A stretch of DNA of 63,853 nucleotides from CAZBWE01 sp964440735 (GCA_964440735.1 CAYTTK010000001.1:1-63853); one strand, 5' to 3'; positions 26,972 to 36,442 are shown, counted from the stretch's first letter. The notes: generated from the sequence alone by a model not told the origin. Numbers and translations: made by a program.

Positions 26972-28258
26972 TCACGTTTGGTTCTGGTGCGGGGCAAAAT
27001 GCACCCCCAGAGCCGGCTCCACTTGAAGGTTCTTATCTATTGGAATTCCAATGGCAATATTATCTGTGTTCAAGGGGACCAGCCTGGCACAACGACTGTG
27101 AAGATTATCCAGGACATTCATAAAGTTTATATAAGAATCGTAAGGTGAATCATAAGGATTAAAGTATTTATGAACATCGCCGTCGGCGAAGTATTTTGTG
27201 CACATATAATAGAAATGGTCCGAGGCCTGCAGTTTTCTCCAGTCTGCGATGATATTTTCGTCACCGGTTTGCTTTATTTTCTTCTCAAGCCGATAAAGCT
27301 CATGAATGGCGTTGGATTGCATAGCGTTTCCGAGCCAGGCCGAGAGGTCCCTTTCGGTATCGGCCCAGCTTATAATATGCGGCACATCAACGGTATCAGC
27401 GGGCTGGTAAGATTGAACTACCTCACTTGGTGTTTTAAAGTTGTTGTCCGGATGCTTTAAGATTTCATCCGGCAGGTGGCGGATAAAATCAAAAATGCCT
27501 GTATCGGCCCATTGGTGTTCCCCGAATGTTTCATAATCCATAAAGAGGTTAACCACATTGCCGTTGCCATTTATATTGCTTATCCATCTGGAAAATTTAT
27601 CTGCCGTCAAAGGCCACTGAGGCCAGTCATGGTTGGAAAATCTAAAGGCGATGTCGTCGCTGAGTGAATAATTTTTCAGCAGGAGTTTCAATTTACGGCA
27701 TCCATGTGGATGATAAACAAAATTGGGACTTCGCATGCCCAGGATGTGATCCGCCCCTTCGGTAATTATTGCATCGAAGTTTCCCGTCGACTCCACGAGG
27801 GCGGCTAAATCATTATTATAAATCAGCTCCGTATTTCTAAATATCCGTGGTTTTTGACCAAAAAGATAATTAATAGTTTCGATATGTTTGTTCACCTGCT
27901 CTACAAATTCATCTCGCGAGTAAAGAAAACTTAAACTGTGATAATAGGTTTCAGCCAAAAATTCTACACAGCCGGTTTCTGCCAGTGCATCAAAAGTGCT
28001 GATAACCTCCGGCGAATAACGCTGTAGCTGCTCGAGTAAAACACCGGTTATGCTATACGCAATCCTGAACCTTCCACCATATCGCCGAATCATATCCAGC
28101 AGTAACCGATTGGTTGGAAGATAACACTTATTTGCAACTTTCCTGCAAATGAAGGCATTTTTGCCTTCGTCAAAATATTGGTCGTTGTTATCAAATACTG
28201 TGTAGTGCTTCAATCTCAAGGGTTGGTGAACTTGAAAGTAAAAACATACTGAAGGCAT
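26972..28258 (-). CDS. Glycoside hydrolase family 57 protein
   Basis: A 428-residue GH57 enzyme, the family of alpha-amylases and amylopullulanases. The N-terminal CFYFQVHQPLRL motif, the nucleophile Glu in FRNTELIYNN (about 143) and the acid Asp in LFMDYETFGEHQ (about 239) are in place. No signal peptide is visible, so it acts in the cytoplasm on alpha-glucan, consistent with its neighbours, a debranching enzyme downstream and a glycogen synthase-like glycosyltransferase upstream. Confidence 0.9.
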   Translation of the reverse strand: MPSVCFYFQVHQPLRLKHYTVFDNNDQYFDEGKNAFICRKVANKCYLPTNRLLLDMIRRYGGRFRIAYSITGVLLEQLQRYSPEVISTFDALAETGCVEFLAETYYHSLSFLYSRDEFVEQVNKHIETINYLFGQKPRIFRNTELIYNNDLAALVESTGNFDAIITEGADHILGMRSPNFVYHPHGCRKLKLLLKNYSLSDDIAFRFSNHDWPQWPLTADKFSRWISNINGNGNVVNLFMDYETFGEHQWADTGIFDFIRHLPDEILKHPDNNFKTPSEVVQSYQPADTVDVPHIISWADTERDLSAWLGNAMQSNAIHELYRLEKKIKQTGDENIIADWRKLQASDHFYYMCTKYFADGDVHKYFNPYDSPYDSYINFMNVLDNLHSRCARLVPLNTDNIAIGIPIDKNLQVEPALGVHFAPHQNQT

Positions 28259-28343
28259 CTGTTGTATTCCGAACTATGTATATTTTTTTATGTGCTTGCC
28301 CGGCACGTTCCATCGTAGCCGAACCAAGGCGCAGGCATAATAA

Positions 28344-29633
28344 TTAAACCGCAACCATTGTTTCTTCGTAAATTCTCACGCACTTTGCCGCGGAATCTTT
28401 CCATCGCAGCTTTCTGACTTCGTAATTGCCGTGATTTCTCAGCATCATATCCAAAGGCGAGTATTTCAGGACAGCTATAATCTTGTTAGCAATCTCGTTT
28501 ACATCCCAGAAGTCAACTTTCAAAGCATGCCTCAAGACTTCCGATACGCCGCTTTGCTTGCTTATTATGACAGGCACATCGTTGGCCAAGGCCTCCAACG
28601 GCACAATACCGAATGGCTCAGAAACAGACGGCATCACGAAAAGGTCCGCCAATTTGTATATTTTGCGGACATCTTCACCGTGTAAGAAACCCGTGAACAG
28701 CACCTTGCGGCCGATGCCGAGTTCGGCCGCCATTTCGACAGCTCGATGCATTAAGTCCCCGGAGCCGGCCATAACGAACTTAACCTTATCCATTACTTCA
28801 AGGACCTTCTTCGCTGCCTGCAGGAAATACTCTGGTCCTTTTTGCATTGTAATACGGCCTAAAAACAAGACAATTTTTTCATCTTTTGCGATACCAGTTT
28901 TGGCCAAGAGCCAATCACCATTATGTTCGATGCCGTTATGAACAACTTCGACTTTTTCTCCACTAATGCCGTAGCGGCTGATTATAATATTGCGAGTAAA
29001 ATAGCTAACAGCAACTACCTTATCTGCCTGCTCCATTCCCTGTCGCTCGATATCGTAAATCATCTGGTTGACGTGTTCTCCGCTGCGGTCGAATTCTGTG
29101 GAATGGATATGAACAACGAGAGGTTTTCCGCTCATTCTTGCAACCGAAATTCCCGCGGGATATGTCATCCAGTCGTGGGCATGGACGATGTCAAACTGCT
29201 CTTGTTTGGCTAATTGTGCAGCAATTGCTGCATAACGATAGACCTCGGCGTACATATCGCCACAGTAGTCCGTACTGCCCATAAGCTGGCTGGCTGAACT
29301 GATATTTCCGCCATGCATCTGTTGTTTTCGTCTCAAACTCTCTTCGATTTGCCGCTGGTAAAAATCCGGGGTTGAGTAGGGCTGAAGTGGTGAATCAACT
29401 GTGCGAAACTTTACGTTTTTGAGCTCAGTAAACTTAAAGGACCCTGCGGACATCCTTGAATCGGGGGTTAGCAGCTTGACATGAGTAACATATTTGCTCT
29501 CCACCATTTTTGGCAAACAGAATATTACGTTTACGCCGAGCTGGTCTAACGCCTTGGTAAGTCCGTAGCAAGCTGTCCCAAGGCCACCGCTGATAAACGG
29601 AGGAAACTCCCAGCCTAACATGAAAACTCTCAT
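28344..29633 (-). CDS. Glycogen synthase-like glycosyltransferase (GT4/GT5 type)
   Basis: A GT-B glycosyltransferase of 429 residues. The N-terminal loop WEFPPFISGGLGTACYGL binds the nucleotide sugar, HAHDWMTY lies near 155, and the donor-site EPFGIVPLEALA motif near 350. It resembles the synthase of the GT-GH57-debranching cluster seen in several bacteria and archaea. The ATG giving MRVFMLGWEF was chosen over an upstream GTG because AGGGGA lies about 10 bases before it. It is the first gene of the three-gene cluster. Confidence 0.86.
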   Translation of the reverse strand: MRVFMLGWEFPPFISGGLGTACYGLTKALDQLGVNVIFCLPKMVESKYVTHVKLLTPDSRMSAGSFKFTELKNVKFRTVDSPLQPYSTPDFYQRQIEESLRRKQQMHGGNISSASQLMGSTDYCGDMYAEVYRYAAIAAQLAKQEQFDIVHAHDWMTYPAGISVARMSGKPLVVHIHSTEFDRSGEHVNQMIYDIERQGMEQADKVVAVSYFTRNIIISRYGISGEKVEVVHNGIEHNGDWLLAKTGIAKDEKIVLFLGRITMQKGPEYFLQAAKKVLEVMDKVKFVMAGSGDLMHRAVEMAAELGIGRKVLFTGFLHGEDVRKIYKLADLFVMPSVSEPFGIVPLEALANDVPVIISKQSGVSEVLRHALKVDFWDVNEIANKIIAVLKYSPLDMMLRNHGNYEVRKLRWKDSAAKCVRIYEETMVAV

Positions 29634-30057
29634 TTTGTTATAGTCCCCTGTTGGTTTAGTCTCATAATTATTCACTAATTAAGAGATTATAGCGCATTAC
29701 CCTAAATTAAACATCGTAAACGAACCACCGCGAAGTTATCAGTCTGCTCCGTCGGGTTGCATATTTCTGGTAACCACCTTATCGGCAAGAAATTACGCAA
29801 TCTTAATTTCAAGCTGGCGAAAATACGGGATTTACGCTAACTACATGTTATATAAATCGGGATTTTCAGGTGGTTAAGTCCAACAAATTTTCTAAAAAAT
29901 GTTAATTTTGATACTAAAAATAAGGATTTTATGGGTCAACACCGAACAAATTGATTATTTATTTCTTTGTAGGAATAAGTGCTCGACCCAAATATGTGTA
30001 TAGGCCGTAAACAACCTGCACCAAAGGTTTTTGAAAGCATAATAATTATACAAAAAA
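29634..30057. other. Gene-free stretch
   Basis: About 420 AT-rich bases upstream of the glycosyltransferase gene. A 9-base inverted repeat (TAACCACCT at 29771, AGGTGGTTA at 29868) spans about 90 bases. No gene or RNA was recognised. Confidence 0.55.
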
Positions 30058-30111
30058 GGCCATCCAGCACTCATCTGTCCTAATTCTAAACACAACGAAT
30101 GCTGGACGGCC
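30058..30111 (-). terminator. Rho-independent terminator with large loop
   Basis: On the minus strand a 15-bp stem with two mismatches (arms 30097-30111 and 30058-30072) is followed by TTTTTTG. It would end the histone-like transcript about 110 bases past its stop. The loop of 24 bases is larger than usual. Confidence 0.65.
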
Positions 30112-30223
30112 CAGGTTAAATAACACTGCTACAAACGTAAGAGCCGCAAATAAAAGATGTTAGCGAGCTATTCTCCGACCTGTAAGAGTCGAAAAAGCCA
30201 AAAGAAAAGAATTCTAACGGTGT

Positions 30224-30409
30224 CTATAAATCCTGTGGCTTAACTGTGCTACGACGATTGGCCTTGGTTCGAGCAATGGCACAATCAAGTATATCATAGA
30301 TTTTTTCACTGAGTGCTCCGATTGCATCAGAAGATGTCATCATTTTTTTGCTCTTGATGTAGGCCTTGACTTTACTGGCTATAACCAAGGAATCTCTTTG
30401 CTTTGCCAT
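30224..30409 (-). CDS. Bacterial histone-fold protein (61 residues)
   Basis: A 61-residue protein with a minimal histone fold: helix 1 in VIASKVKAYIKSKK, a short MMTSS loop, a long helix 2 in DAIGALSEKIYDILDCAIAR, and the second loop plus short helix 3 in RRSTVKPQDL, which parallels the RKT(I/V)KAEDI of archaeal histones. Length and pattern match the small bacterial histones known from Bdellovibrio-type bacteria. It would bind DNA as a dimer. GGAGG lies 9 bases before the ATG; an upstream in-frame start (84 residues) is rejected for lack of a ribosome site. It is monocistronic with its own promoter and terminator. Confidence 0.8.
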   Translation of the reverse strand: MAKQRDSLVIASKVKAYIKSKKMMTSSDAIGALSEKIYDILDCAIARTKANRRSTVKPQDL

Positions 30410-30491
30410 TAGTACAAACCTCCATGTTAAAAAGTTAAATTGTAACAATTCCGTACCAAACCCATAAGTCCGGCACATTGCAAAGGTTTTT

Positions 30492-30521
30492 ATTATATAT
30501 AACCAACAAGATTTGCAACAA
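30492..30521 (-). promoter_or_regulatory. Sigma-70-type promoter of the histone-like gene
   Basis: On the minus strand TTGTTG (30516-30521) and TATAAT (30492-30497) are separated by 18 bases. This gives a leader of about 75 bases before the start codon. Confidence 0.5.
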
Positions 30522-30758
30522 AAAAATACGAGTAAATATTAAATTTCTGCCCCAATAGAACCGATAGGCAAAAAAGAGGTAGCAAAGTGGACCTGGAAAT
30601 CACGCTTTTTTATTATAAAGTCGTGATTTTTAGCAAATTAAATAATTCGGACGGGTTATTTTGACGAAAAAACCGGACGAACGTTTTTTAGACCGTTGAC
30701 GGGTGAGATGTAAAATATATTGAGCGGGACTAAGCCATGTTCATTGTAGAGAAATAAA

Positions 30759-31082
30759 ATGGCAAGGCATTCCAAAAAAGATCAAAAAACGCAGTCCAAA
30801 CTTCAAGGATTCGTTGTGGTCGCCCTAACCAAGAATTTGGAGCAGGCCAGAGAATACGAGACCCTGCTGAAAGTCAATGATATTCCTGCCATTATTACCG
30901 AGCAAGAAGAACCGTCGATAGGCGACAAAGACATTGCAGTAATGGTTCCGGAAGACTGTCTTGATGAAGCTCATGTAATAATCGAATCGCAGGACGCTTA
31001 TGATGATTTCTATGATTTTACATCAGAAGAGGATGAAGACAACAGTGGCCTGGACGGCCCTTATTTCGATGATGAGTTTTAA
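30759..31082 (+). CDS. DUF2007-like small acidic protein
   Basis: A 107-residue protein. After a basic N-terminus, residues 17-80 match the DUF2007 putative signal-transduction fold (FVVVALTKNLEQAREYETLL, then IAVMVPEDCLDEAHVII), which resembles a small ferredoxin-like domain. The last 27 residues are strongly acidic. The role is unknown. The next two genes on this strand are a conserved DRR-repeat protein and the nucleotide-sugar dehydrogenase. Confidence 0.7.
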   Translation: MARHSKKDQKTQSKLQGFVVVALTKNLEQAREYETLLKVNDIPAIITEQEEPSIGDKDIAVMVPEDCLDEAHVIIESQDAYDDFYDFTSEEDEDNSGLDGPYFDDEF

Positions 31083-31232
31083 TCTCCGGTGAATCTTTGA
31101 GCTAAACGGCTCAGGCAAATTGCCCAGGGCTGCTTATTATAACGGCGGGTTCCCACTTTGCGACTCATTGCAAAGTGGGAACCTTATAAATGCGCAAAAG
31201 CCAACAAGCTACAAAATACAGGTTAAACACAA

Positions 31233-31598
31233 ATGGATACAGAGCATTCAATAGACCGTCGCAGCGGCAAAGACCGCAGACAAAATGTCGTTGACAGGCG
31301 TTTAGGGATGGACCGCCGGCGTGGTCCCGGCAGGCGCCTGAGCGATGAGCGAAAATCCGCCGAAGAAGGCCAGATGTCCGACGAGCAGTTCGAGTTTCTG
31401 ATGGCCATTGATGAGTATAAAAGAAAAAATCAACGCCCCTTTCCAACCTGGACCGAAGTGCTCGAGGTGATAAAGGCAATTGGCTATCGCAAAGTCGCAG
31501 AGCCGCAACCGCTTGAGCCCTTCACCAAAGCCCCCGAAGAGGAGAACCCCGATTCGGGGGAGGACGATAAAGTGCCTCTGGGAACCTGGCTGGATTAA
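31233..31598 (+). CDS. Conserved protein with N-terminal DRR repeats
   Basis: A 121-residue protein of unknown function. The N-terminus repeats the DRR motif (SIDRRSGKDRRQNVVDRRLG, then MDRRRGPGRR), giving a highly basic arm. The middle reads SDEQFEFLMAIDEYKRKNQ and PFPTWTEVLEVIKAIGYRKV, which looks like a conserved helical, possibly winged-helix-like, domain (inference). The C-terminus is acidic and includes a CCCCGATTCGGGG palindrome in its DNA. The basic arm suggests nucleic acid or membrane-surface contact. Confidence 0.65.
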   Translation: MDTEHSIDRRSGKDRRQNVVDRRLGMDRRRGPGRRLSDERKSAEEGQMSDEQFEFLMAIDEYKRKNQRPFPTWTEVLEVIKAIGYRKVAEPQPLEPFTKAPEEENPDSGEDDKVPLGTWLD

Positions 31599-31960
31599 AA
31601 CAAGCTCAAGCCGCAAGCCGTCATTTTGCCACAGATAGCACAGAGAATTCCCTCTTCTCAATACTTAATCCCCTTCTACTCGCATCGAACTTAACCTCCT
31701 TTCACCCTTTATATGTTCAGTAGTCAGGACTTGCACGATTGTCAGTTATGGCCAGAGTCGCTCTTCGAGCCAGCTATCGGTGAGAATAGCAAAGTCCTTG
31801 AAGTTTATCAGGTCGTCGGTAAATACATTAGGCAATGTTCAAATGGAAGCTGAAGGGATAAATCCTTGATATACGAGGGATTATTGGTAAACTTTCGGTG
31901 ATTGTTTGTGCAAGAGCAAATATGAGATATGAACACAAAGTATAAAAGGAGGTGCAAATA
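31599..31960. other. Spacer upstream of the sugar gene cluster
   Basis: About 360 bases. The end holds a strong AAGGAGGT ribosome site for the dehydrogenase. No gene, repeat family member or known RNA was recognised; the promoter of the four-gene sugar cluster must lie here. Confidence 0.55.
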
Positions 31961-33598
31961 ATGGCTGATTTCTCAGTAAGTCCGGAGGGCGAGAAATTCG
32001 CAATCCCCCAAAAGGATGATTACGCTTCGGAGTTTAAACGAATCGAGTCGCCGGTAGAAGCAGCACGGCGTGAAGATAAAGAAGTTGTTGTGGTAATGGG
32101 CGTCGGTTTTGTAGGCGTGGTTATGGCAGCTATCATCGCCGATACCGTCGATAAGAAAAGCAACAAATCCAGTAAATTTGTCATCGGTTGTCAACGGCCC
32201 AGCGTCCGAAGCTACTGGAAGATTCCGCTTTTAAACCAGGGCCGGTCACCGGTAAAGGCTGAGGACCCTGAGGTCGAGCCAATGATTGCCCGCTGTGTTC
32301 TCGAGAAGAAAACCCTCGCTGCTACCTATAACAGCGACTGCCTCAAATTAGCTGACTGTGTAGTCGTTGATGTCCAGTGTGATTATACAAAGAAAGACCT
32401 GGGCAATATGCGAACCGGCAAGGCAGAAATGGCTGCGCTGGAGGCGACAATAAAAACCATCGGAGAAAAGATACCGCCTAAATGCCTGACACTTATAGAA
32501 ACAACCGTGGCACCCGGGACGACAGAGTTTGTCGCCTGGCCGATAATGAAAAAGGCCTTTGCGGCACGAGGTATAAAAACAGAACCACTATTGGCACACA
32601 GTTTCGAACGTGTTATGCCCGGCAGACAATATGTTTCATCAATACGAGATTTCTGGCGTGTGTGCTCGGGCTGTAACAAAGAAGCAAGAGAACGTGTCGA
32701 AAAATTCCTGCGGGAAGTGCTTAATACCGAAGAATATCCTTTGACCGTTATGGACCGTCCAATCGAATCGGAGACTACCAAAATCGTCGAGAATTCGTTT
32801 CGTGCTACAATACTGGCTTTCCTCGACGAGTGGAGCTTATTTGCAGAGCGTAATGGTGTGGACCTGATTAAGGTTATCAAGGCAATCAAGATTCGGCCCA
32901 CACATGATAACATTATATTCCCAGGGCCGGGTATCGGCGGATACTGCCTGCCGAAAGATGGCGGGCTGGGGTACTGGGCATACAAGCACATTCTCGGTTT
33001 CGATGACGATATATTCAAGATTACAACAACAGCAATCGACATCAACGACACACGCGGGCTTCACGCAGCAGAACTGACAAGAGATGCCCTTCGCAATATG
33101 GGTCGTCAAATAGCAGGTGCAAAGGTACTATTGTGCGGCGCCAGCTACCGCCAGGATGTCGGGGACACTCGCTACAGCGGCTCGGAAATAATCGTTCGAA
33201 AACTGACCGAGATGGGAGCTGAAATGCAGGTGCATGACCCATACGTCGAACACTGGTACGAGCTGGAAAAACAGGATACCTACCCGGCACCGGGACATTC
33301 CCTGGCAAGATTTTTCCGAAATCAAGATGATTTGGTTAACATTCATGTTCAGGACGACCTTGCTGCCGCGCTATCTGGCGTGCAGGCATTGATACTTGCA
33401 GTGCCGCATGAACAGTATCTAAAGCTTGAACCCGACAAAATAGTTCAATGGGCAGGCGGTCCGCTGGCTGTAATTGATTGCTTCGGCATATTGGAGGATG
33501 ACAAAATCCGCCGATACTTTGAACTCGGCTGTGAAGTAAAAGGTCTTGGCAGAGGACATATCCAGAGAATAAAAGAAGAAGTGAGAAAAAACAGATGA
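31961..33598 (+). CDS. Nucleotide-sugar dehydrogenase (UDP-glucose/UDP-ManNAc type)
   Basis: A 545-residue NAD-dependent UDP-sugar dehydrogenase. The Rossmann loop is MGVGFVGVVMA (about 47), the middle domain carries LIETTVAPGTTE, and the catalytic Cys is in GPGIGGYCLPKDGG (about 330). It oxidises the C6 hydroxyl of a UDP-sugar to a uronate for surface polysaccharide. It is about 100 residues longer than typical members because of an N-terminal extension and loop insertions. The ATG with AAGGAGGT 7 bases upstream was chosen over a GTG 9 bases earlier. Its stop nearly touches the next start. Confidence 0.87.
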   Translation: MADFSVSPEGEKFAIPQKDDYASEFKRIESPVEAARREDKEVVVVMGVGFVGVVMAAIIADTVDKKSNKSSKFVIGCQRPSVRSYWKIPLLNQGRSPVKAEDPEVEPMIARCVLEKKTLAATYNSDCLKLADCVVVDVQCDYTKKDLGNMRTGKAEMAALEATIKTIGEKIPPKCLTLIETTVAPGTTEFVAWPIMKKAFAARGIKTEPLLAHSFERVMPGRQYVSSIRDFWRVCSGCNKEARERVEKFLREVLNTEEYPLTVMDRPIESETTKIVENSFRATILAFLDEWSLFAERNGVDLIKVIKAIKIRPTHDNIIFPGPGIGGYCLPKDGGLGYWAYKHILGFDDDIFKITTTAIDINDTRGLHAAELTRDALRNMGRQIAGAKVLLCGASYRQDVGDTRYSGSEIIVRKLTEMGAEMQVHDPYVEHWYELEKQDTYPAPGHSLARFFRNQDDLVNIHVQDDLAAALSGVQALILAVPHEQYLKLEPDKIVQWAGGPLAVIDCFGILEDDKIRRYFELGCEVKGLGRGHIQRIKEEVRKNR

Positions 33599-33599
33599 T

Positions 33600-34646
33600 A
33601 TGGGTATCAAAGATAAACGAATCGCGATTCTGTCGCCGGTAGCATGGCGGACACCACCACGGGCATACGGTGCGTGGGAGATTGTAGCCAGCAATATTAC
33701 AGAAGGTTTAGTAGCCCATGGGTGGAAAAACGTAACACTGTTCGCAACAAAAGATTCTGTGACAAAAGCAAGACTTGTCGGCTGGATTGAGAGGGGTTAT
33801 GAAGAAGATAGATCGCAAGTTCCGCAGGTTTCCACGGGCCTTCATATTTCCAAGGCAATGCAGCTTGCGGATGAATTTGACCTGATTCATAATAACTTTG
33901 ATTATCTGCCGTTGACCTATCTTCCGTTAATCAAAACACCGATGCTGACCACAATCCACGGATTTTCCGAGCCGGATATACTGCGGGTCTATCACGACCA
34001 CAAAGACACTTACTACGTTTCCATAAGCGATGCCGACAGAAATAAAGATTTGCCCTATCTCGCAACTATTTACAACGGGATTGACCTTTCCAATCTTACT
34101 TTTCGAGAAACACCCGGAGACAAGCTTGTCTGGCTCGGACGGATACACCTTGATAAAGGAACTCATCTGGCGATTGAGGTTGCGAAAAGATGCAATATGG
34201 ACCTGCTCATAGCCGGCATAATCCAGGACCAAGAATACTTCGATAATCTTGTCAAACCTCATCTTAATCATTCGTCAATCCAGTATATCGGGCCTGTAAA
34301 CCCAAAAACACGCGATGAGCTTTTCAAAGAGGCCTATGTAGTTATTCATCTAAATACAATCCCGGAACGATTCGGCCTGGTGCTGGCAGAAGCAATGGCC
34401 GCGGGGGTACCTGTTATTGCGATGGATTTAGGCTCTTGCCGTGAGGTTATTGCAAATGGACAGACGGGCTACTTAGTCAATAATGTAGAAGAAGCAGTAG
34501 AAGCCGTGAAAAAAATTGATAAAATAGACCGCAGAAAATGCCGCCAGCGAGTGGAAGAGAACTTTACCATCGATTGTATGGCTCGCGGTTACGAAAAAGT
34601 GTATGAACAAATCTTTCGGTTGGAAGCCAAAAAGAACAAAAAATAG
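33600..34646 (+). CDS. Glycosyltransferase family 4 protein
   Basis: A 348-residue GT-B retaining glycosyltransferase. The acceptor domain starts LSPVAWRTPPRAYGAWE, and the donor motif is PERFGLVLAEAMAAGVPVIA (about 255) with the two glutamates of the EX7E motif. The start codon lies one base after the dehydrogenase stop, so the genes are translationally coupled. With the GH130 and GT2 genes it probably builds or recycles a mannose- or uronate-containing glycan. Confidence 0.88.
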   Translation: MGIKDKRIAILSPVAWRTPPRAYGAWEIVASNITEGLVAHGWKNVTLFATKDSVTKARLVGWIERGYEEDRSQVPQVSTGLHISKAMQLADEFDLIHNNFDYLPLTYLPLIKTPMLTTIHGFSEPDILRVYHDHKDTYYVSISDADRNKDLPYLATIYNGIDLSNLTFRETPGDKLVWLGRIHLDKGTHLAIEVAKRCNMDLLIAGIIQDQEYFDNLVKPHLNHSSIQYIGPVNPKTRDELFKEAYVVIHLNTIPERFGLVLAEAMAAGVPVIAMDLGSCREVIANGQTGYLVNNVEEAVEAVKKIDKIDRRKCRQRVEENFTIDCMARGYEKVYEQIFRLEAKKNKK

Positions 34647-34666
34647 GCTCTTAGGAGATATGATAA

Positions 34667-35641
34667 ATGAAAAAAACATTTGTCACACGATATAAAGGTA
34701 ATCCTATTCTAACCAAGGACGATGTTCCTTATCCGGTTCAGACGGTTCATAACGCCGGCGTTACGAAATTCGACGGCCGACCTGCCCCCGCGTCTCCCGA
34801 CGCGAGTCGGGGCGGTGGGTACATAATGCTGTTTCGCTCGCACCTCGACACCGGCAGGAGTATAATCGGCATTGCTGAAAGCGAAGATGGATTTAACTTC
34901 AAGGCACGTCCCGAACCTTTTATTGTTCCAAGCAAAGAGCCGGCCTTTTGCGAATATGAAGAATACAGCGTCGAAGATCCGCGTATTACACCTTTGGAAG
35001 GTGCATTCTATATAACTTATAGTGCATATTCGGCACGCGGCGTTCGTATCGGCTTAGCTAAAACATCCGATTTTGAATCGGTCGAAAGAATCGCTTTTAT
35101 AACTGAAGCCGATTACCGAAATACCGTTCTTTTCCCTGAAAAAATCAATGGTAGATACGTTCGGTTAGATAGACCCCACAGCGAAATTTGCCCCTGGTCA
35201 ATCTGGATTAGTTACTCGCCGGATTTGCGTCACTGGGGCGATTCGAAACTGATAATTAAGCCGGTGAAATACCACTGGGACGGGATGAAAATCGGCCCGG
35301 GCGCACCACCAGTCAAAACCAAGAAGGGTTGGTTGAATATCTATCACGGCGTTTTTCCGACGATGGATGGCCACGTATATCGGCTCGGAGTTGCCCTTCA
35401 TAAGCTCGACGACCCTGCGGTAGTTCTTGGCGTCTCTGACCGCTGGATTTTACAGCCTGAAGACCCGTGGGAAGTTGTCGGTTATGTGCATAATGTAGTT
35501 TTTACCTGCGGCGCTGTGGCGGAAGATGACGGCACCTTGAAACTTTACTGGGGCGGAGCTGATAAAGTAATGTGTGCCGGCACAGCGGTCATTGACGAAC
35601 TCGTCGAGCTTTGCCTGACCGATTCGAGAGAACCAATGTAA
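34667..35641 (+). CDS. GH130 glycoside phosphorylase/hydrolase
   Basis: A 324-residue five-bladed beta-propeller enzyme of family GH130 (beta-mannoside phosphorylases and relatives). The catalytic motif is EEYSVEDPRITPLEG (about 100), and HRPHSEICPWSIW-like and KIGPGAPPVKT blocks form the active site. Between KFDG and YIMLFRSHLDTG, where the family has no extra residues, a foreign segment (RPAPASPDASRGG) is encoded by a stem-loop repeat; the frame is kept. AGGAG lies 9 bases before the ATG. Phosphate-binding residues cannot be judged without alignment, so phosphorylase or hydrolase is open. Confidence 0.88.
   Translation: MKKTFVTRYKGNPILTKDDVPYPVQTVHNAGVTKFDGRPAPASPDASRGGGYIMLFRSHLDTGRSIIGIAESEDGFNFKARPEPFIVPSKEPAFCEYEEYSVEDPRITPLEGAFYITYSAYSARGVRIGLAKTSDFESVERIAFITEADYRNTVLFPEKINGRYVRLDRPHSEICPWSIWISYSPDLRHWGDSKLIIKPVKYHWDGMKIGPGAPPVKTKKGWLNIYHGVFPTMDGHVYRLGVALHKLDDPAVVLGVSDRWILQPEDPWEVVGYVHNVVFTCGAVAEDDGTLKLYWGGADKVMCAGTAVIDELVELCLTDSREPM
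34781..34819. repeat. Bulged double-stem repeat inside GH130 gene
   Basis: Outer stem CCCCCGC (34785-34791) with GCGG-T-GGG (34812-34819, bulged T); inner stem CCCGAC (34796-34801) with GTCGGG (34806-34811); GCGA loop. It is in the opposite orientation to the copy in azoR at 24476. The likely insertion is 39 bases, 13 codons. Confidence 0.75.
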
Positions 35642-35695
35642 AACATAACAAAGAGCTGGCCGATTGCTCACAAATAATAAACTGGAATAATCTGT

Positions 35696-36442
35696 ATGCT
35701 TGCCGATAAGAAAGTAATAGTAGTGATGCCGGCTTATAACGCGGCTCAAACCCTGCGTCGAACCTATGATGAGGTTATGGCTCAGGGGATAGTGGACACA
35801 GTTATTGTAGTTGATGACGGCAGTCACGATAAAACGATAGAGATAGCCAGAACCCTGCCCAAAACGGTAGTACATACCCACCCACAAAACCAGGGTTATG
35901 GAGCTAACCAAAAGACCTGCTATAAGCTGGCTATGGAGGCGCAGGGCGACATTATTATTTTAGTCCATCCCGATTATCAATATACGCCGAAATTGATAAC
36001 TGCGATGTCCTCAATGATAGCTAATGGATTGTATCATTGCGTATTGGGTTCTCGCATATTAGGCGGTTATGCCCGCAAAGGAGGGATGCCCTGGTGGAGA
36101 TATGTCTCGAATCGGTTCCTGACCCTCGTGGAAAATATTATGACAGGAGCGAAACTTTCCGAATATCACACCGGCTACCGCGCCTTTTCTCGCACTCTTC
36201 TGGAAAAACTGCCCTTAGAAGGCAACTCTGATGATTTCGTATTTGACAATCAGATACTAACGCAGATTCTTTGGTTAGGTTACCAAATTGCCGAAGTCAG
36301 CTGTCCGACCAGGTATTCTCCGGAATCCTCCTCAATTAATTTTCGACGCAGTCTCAAATACGGTTTCGGTTGTCTATGGACCGGGTTGTTATTTCGACTG
36401 GCCAAAACGAAAATAATCAAATCAAGACTCTTTCCCGGATAA
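35696..36442 (+). CDS. Glycosyltransferase family 2 protein
   Basis: A 248-residue GT-A inverting glycosyltransferase of the polyprenol-phosphate sugar synthase type. The nucleotide-binding VVMPAYNAAQTL and VVDDGSHDKT motifs and the metal-site region ILVHPDYQYTP (about 88) are visible. No transmembrane helices follow the catalytic domain, unlike some DPM1-type enzymes. It is the last gene of the sugar cluster. Confidence 0.87.
   Translation: MLADKKVIVVMPAYNAAQTLRRTYDEVMAQGIVDTVIVVDDGSHDKTIEIARTLPKTVVHTHPQNQGYGANQKTCYKLAMEAQGDIIILVHPDYQYTPKLITAMSSMIANGLYHCVLGSRILGGYARKGGMPWWRYVSNRFLTLVENIMTGAKLSEYHTGYRAFSRTLLEKLPLEGNSDDFVFDNQILTQILWLGYQIAEVSCPTRYSPESSSINFRRSLKYGFGCLWTGLLFRLAKTKIIKSRLFPG

Noticed and set aside
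31547..31559. CCCCGATTCGGGG palindrome inside the DRR-repeat protein gene
   Set aside because: Too short and without the second stem of the azoR/GH130 element; cannot be assigned to a family.
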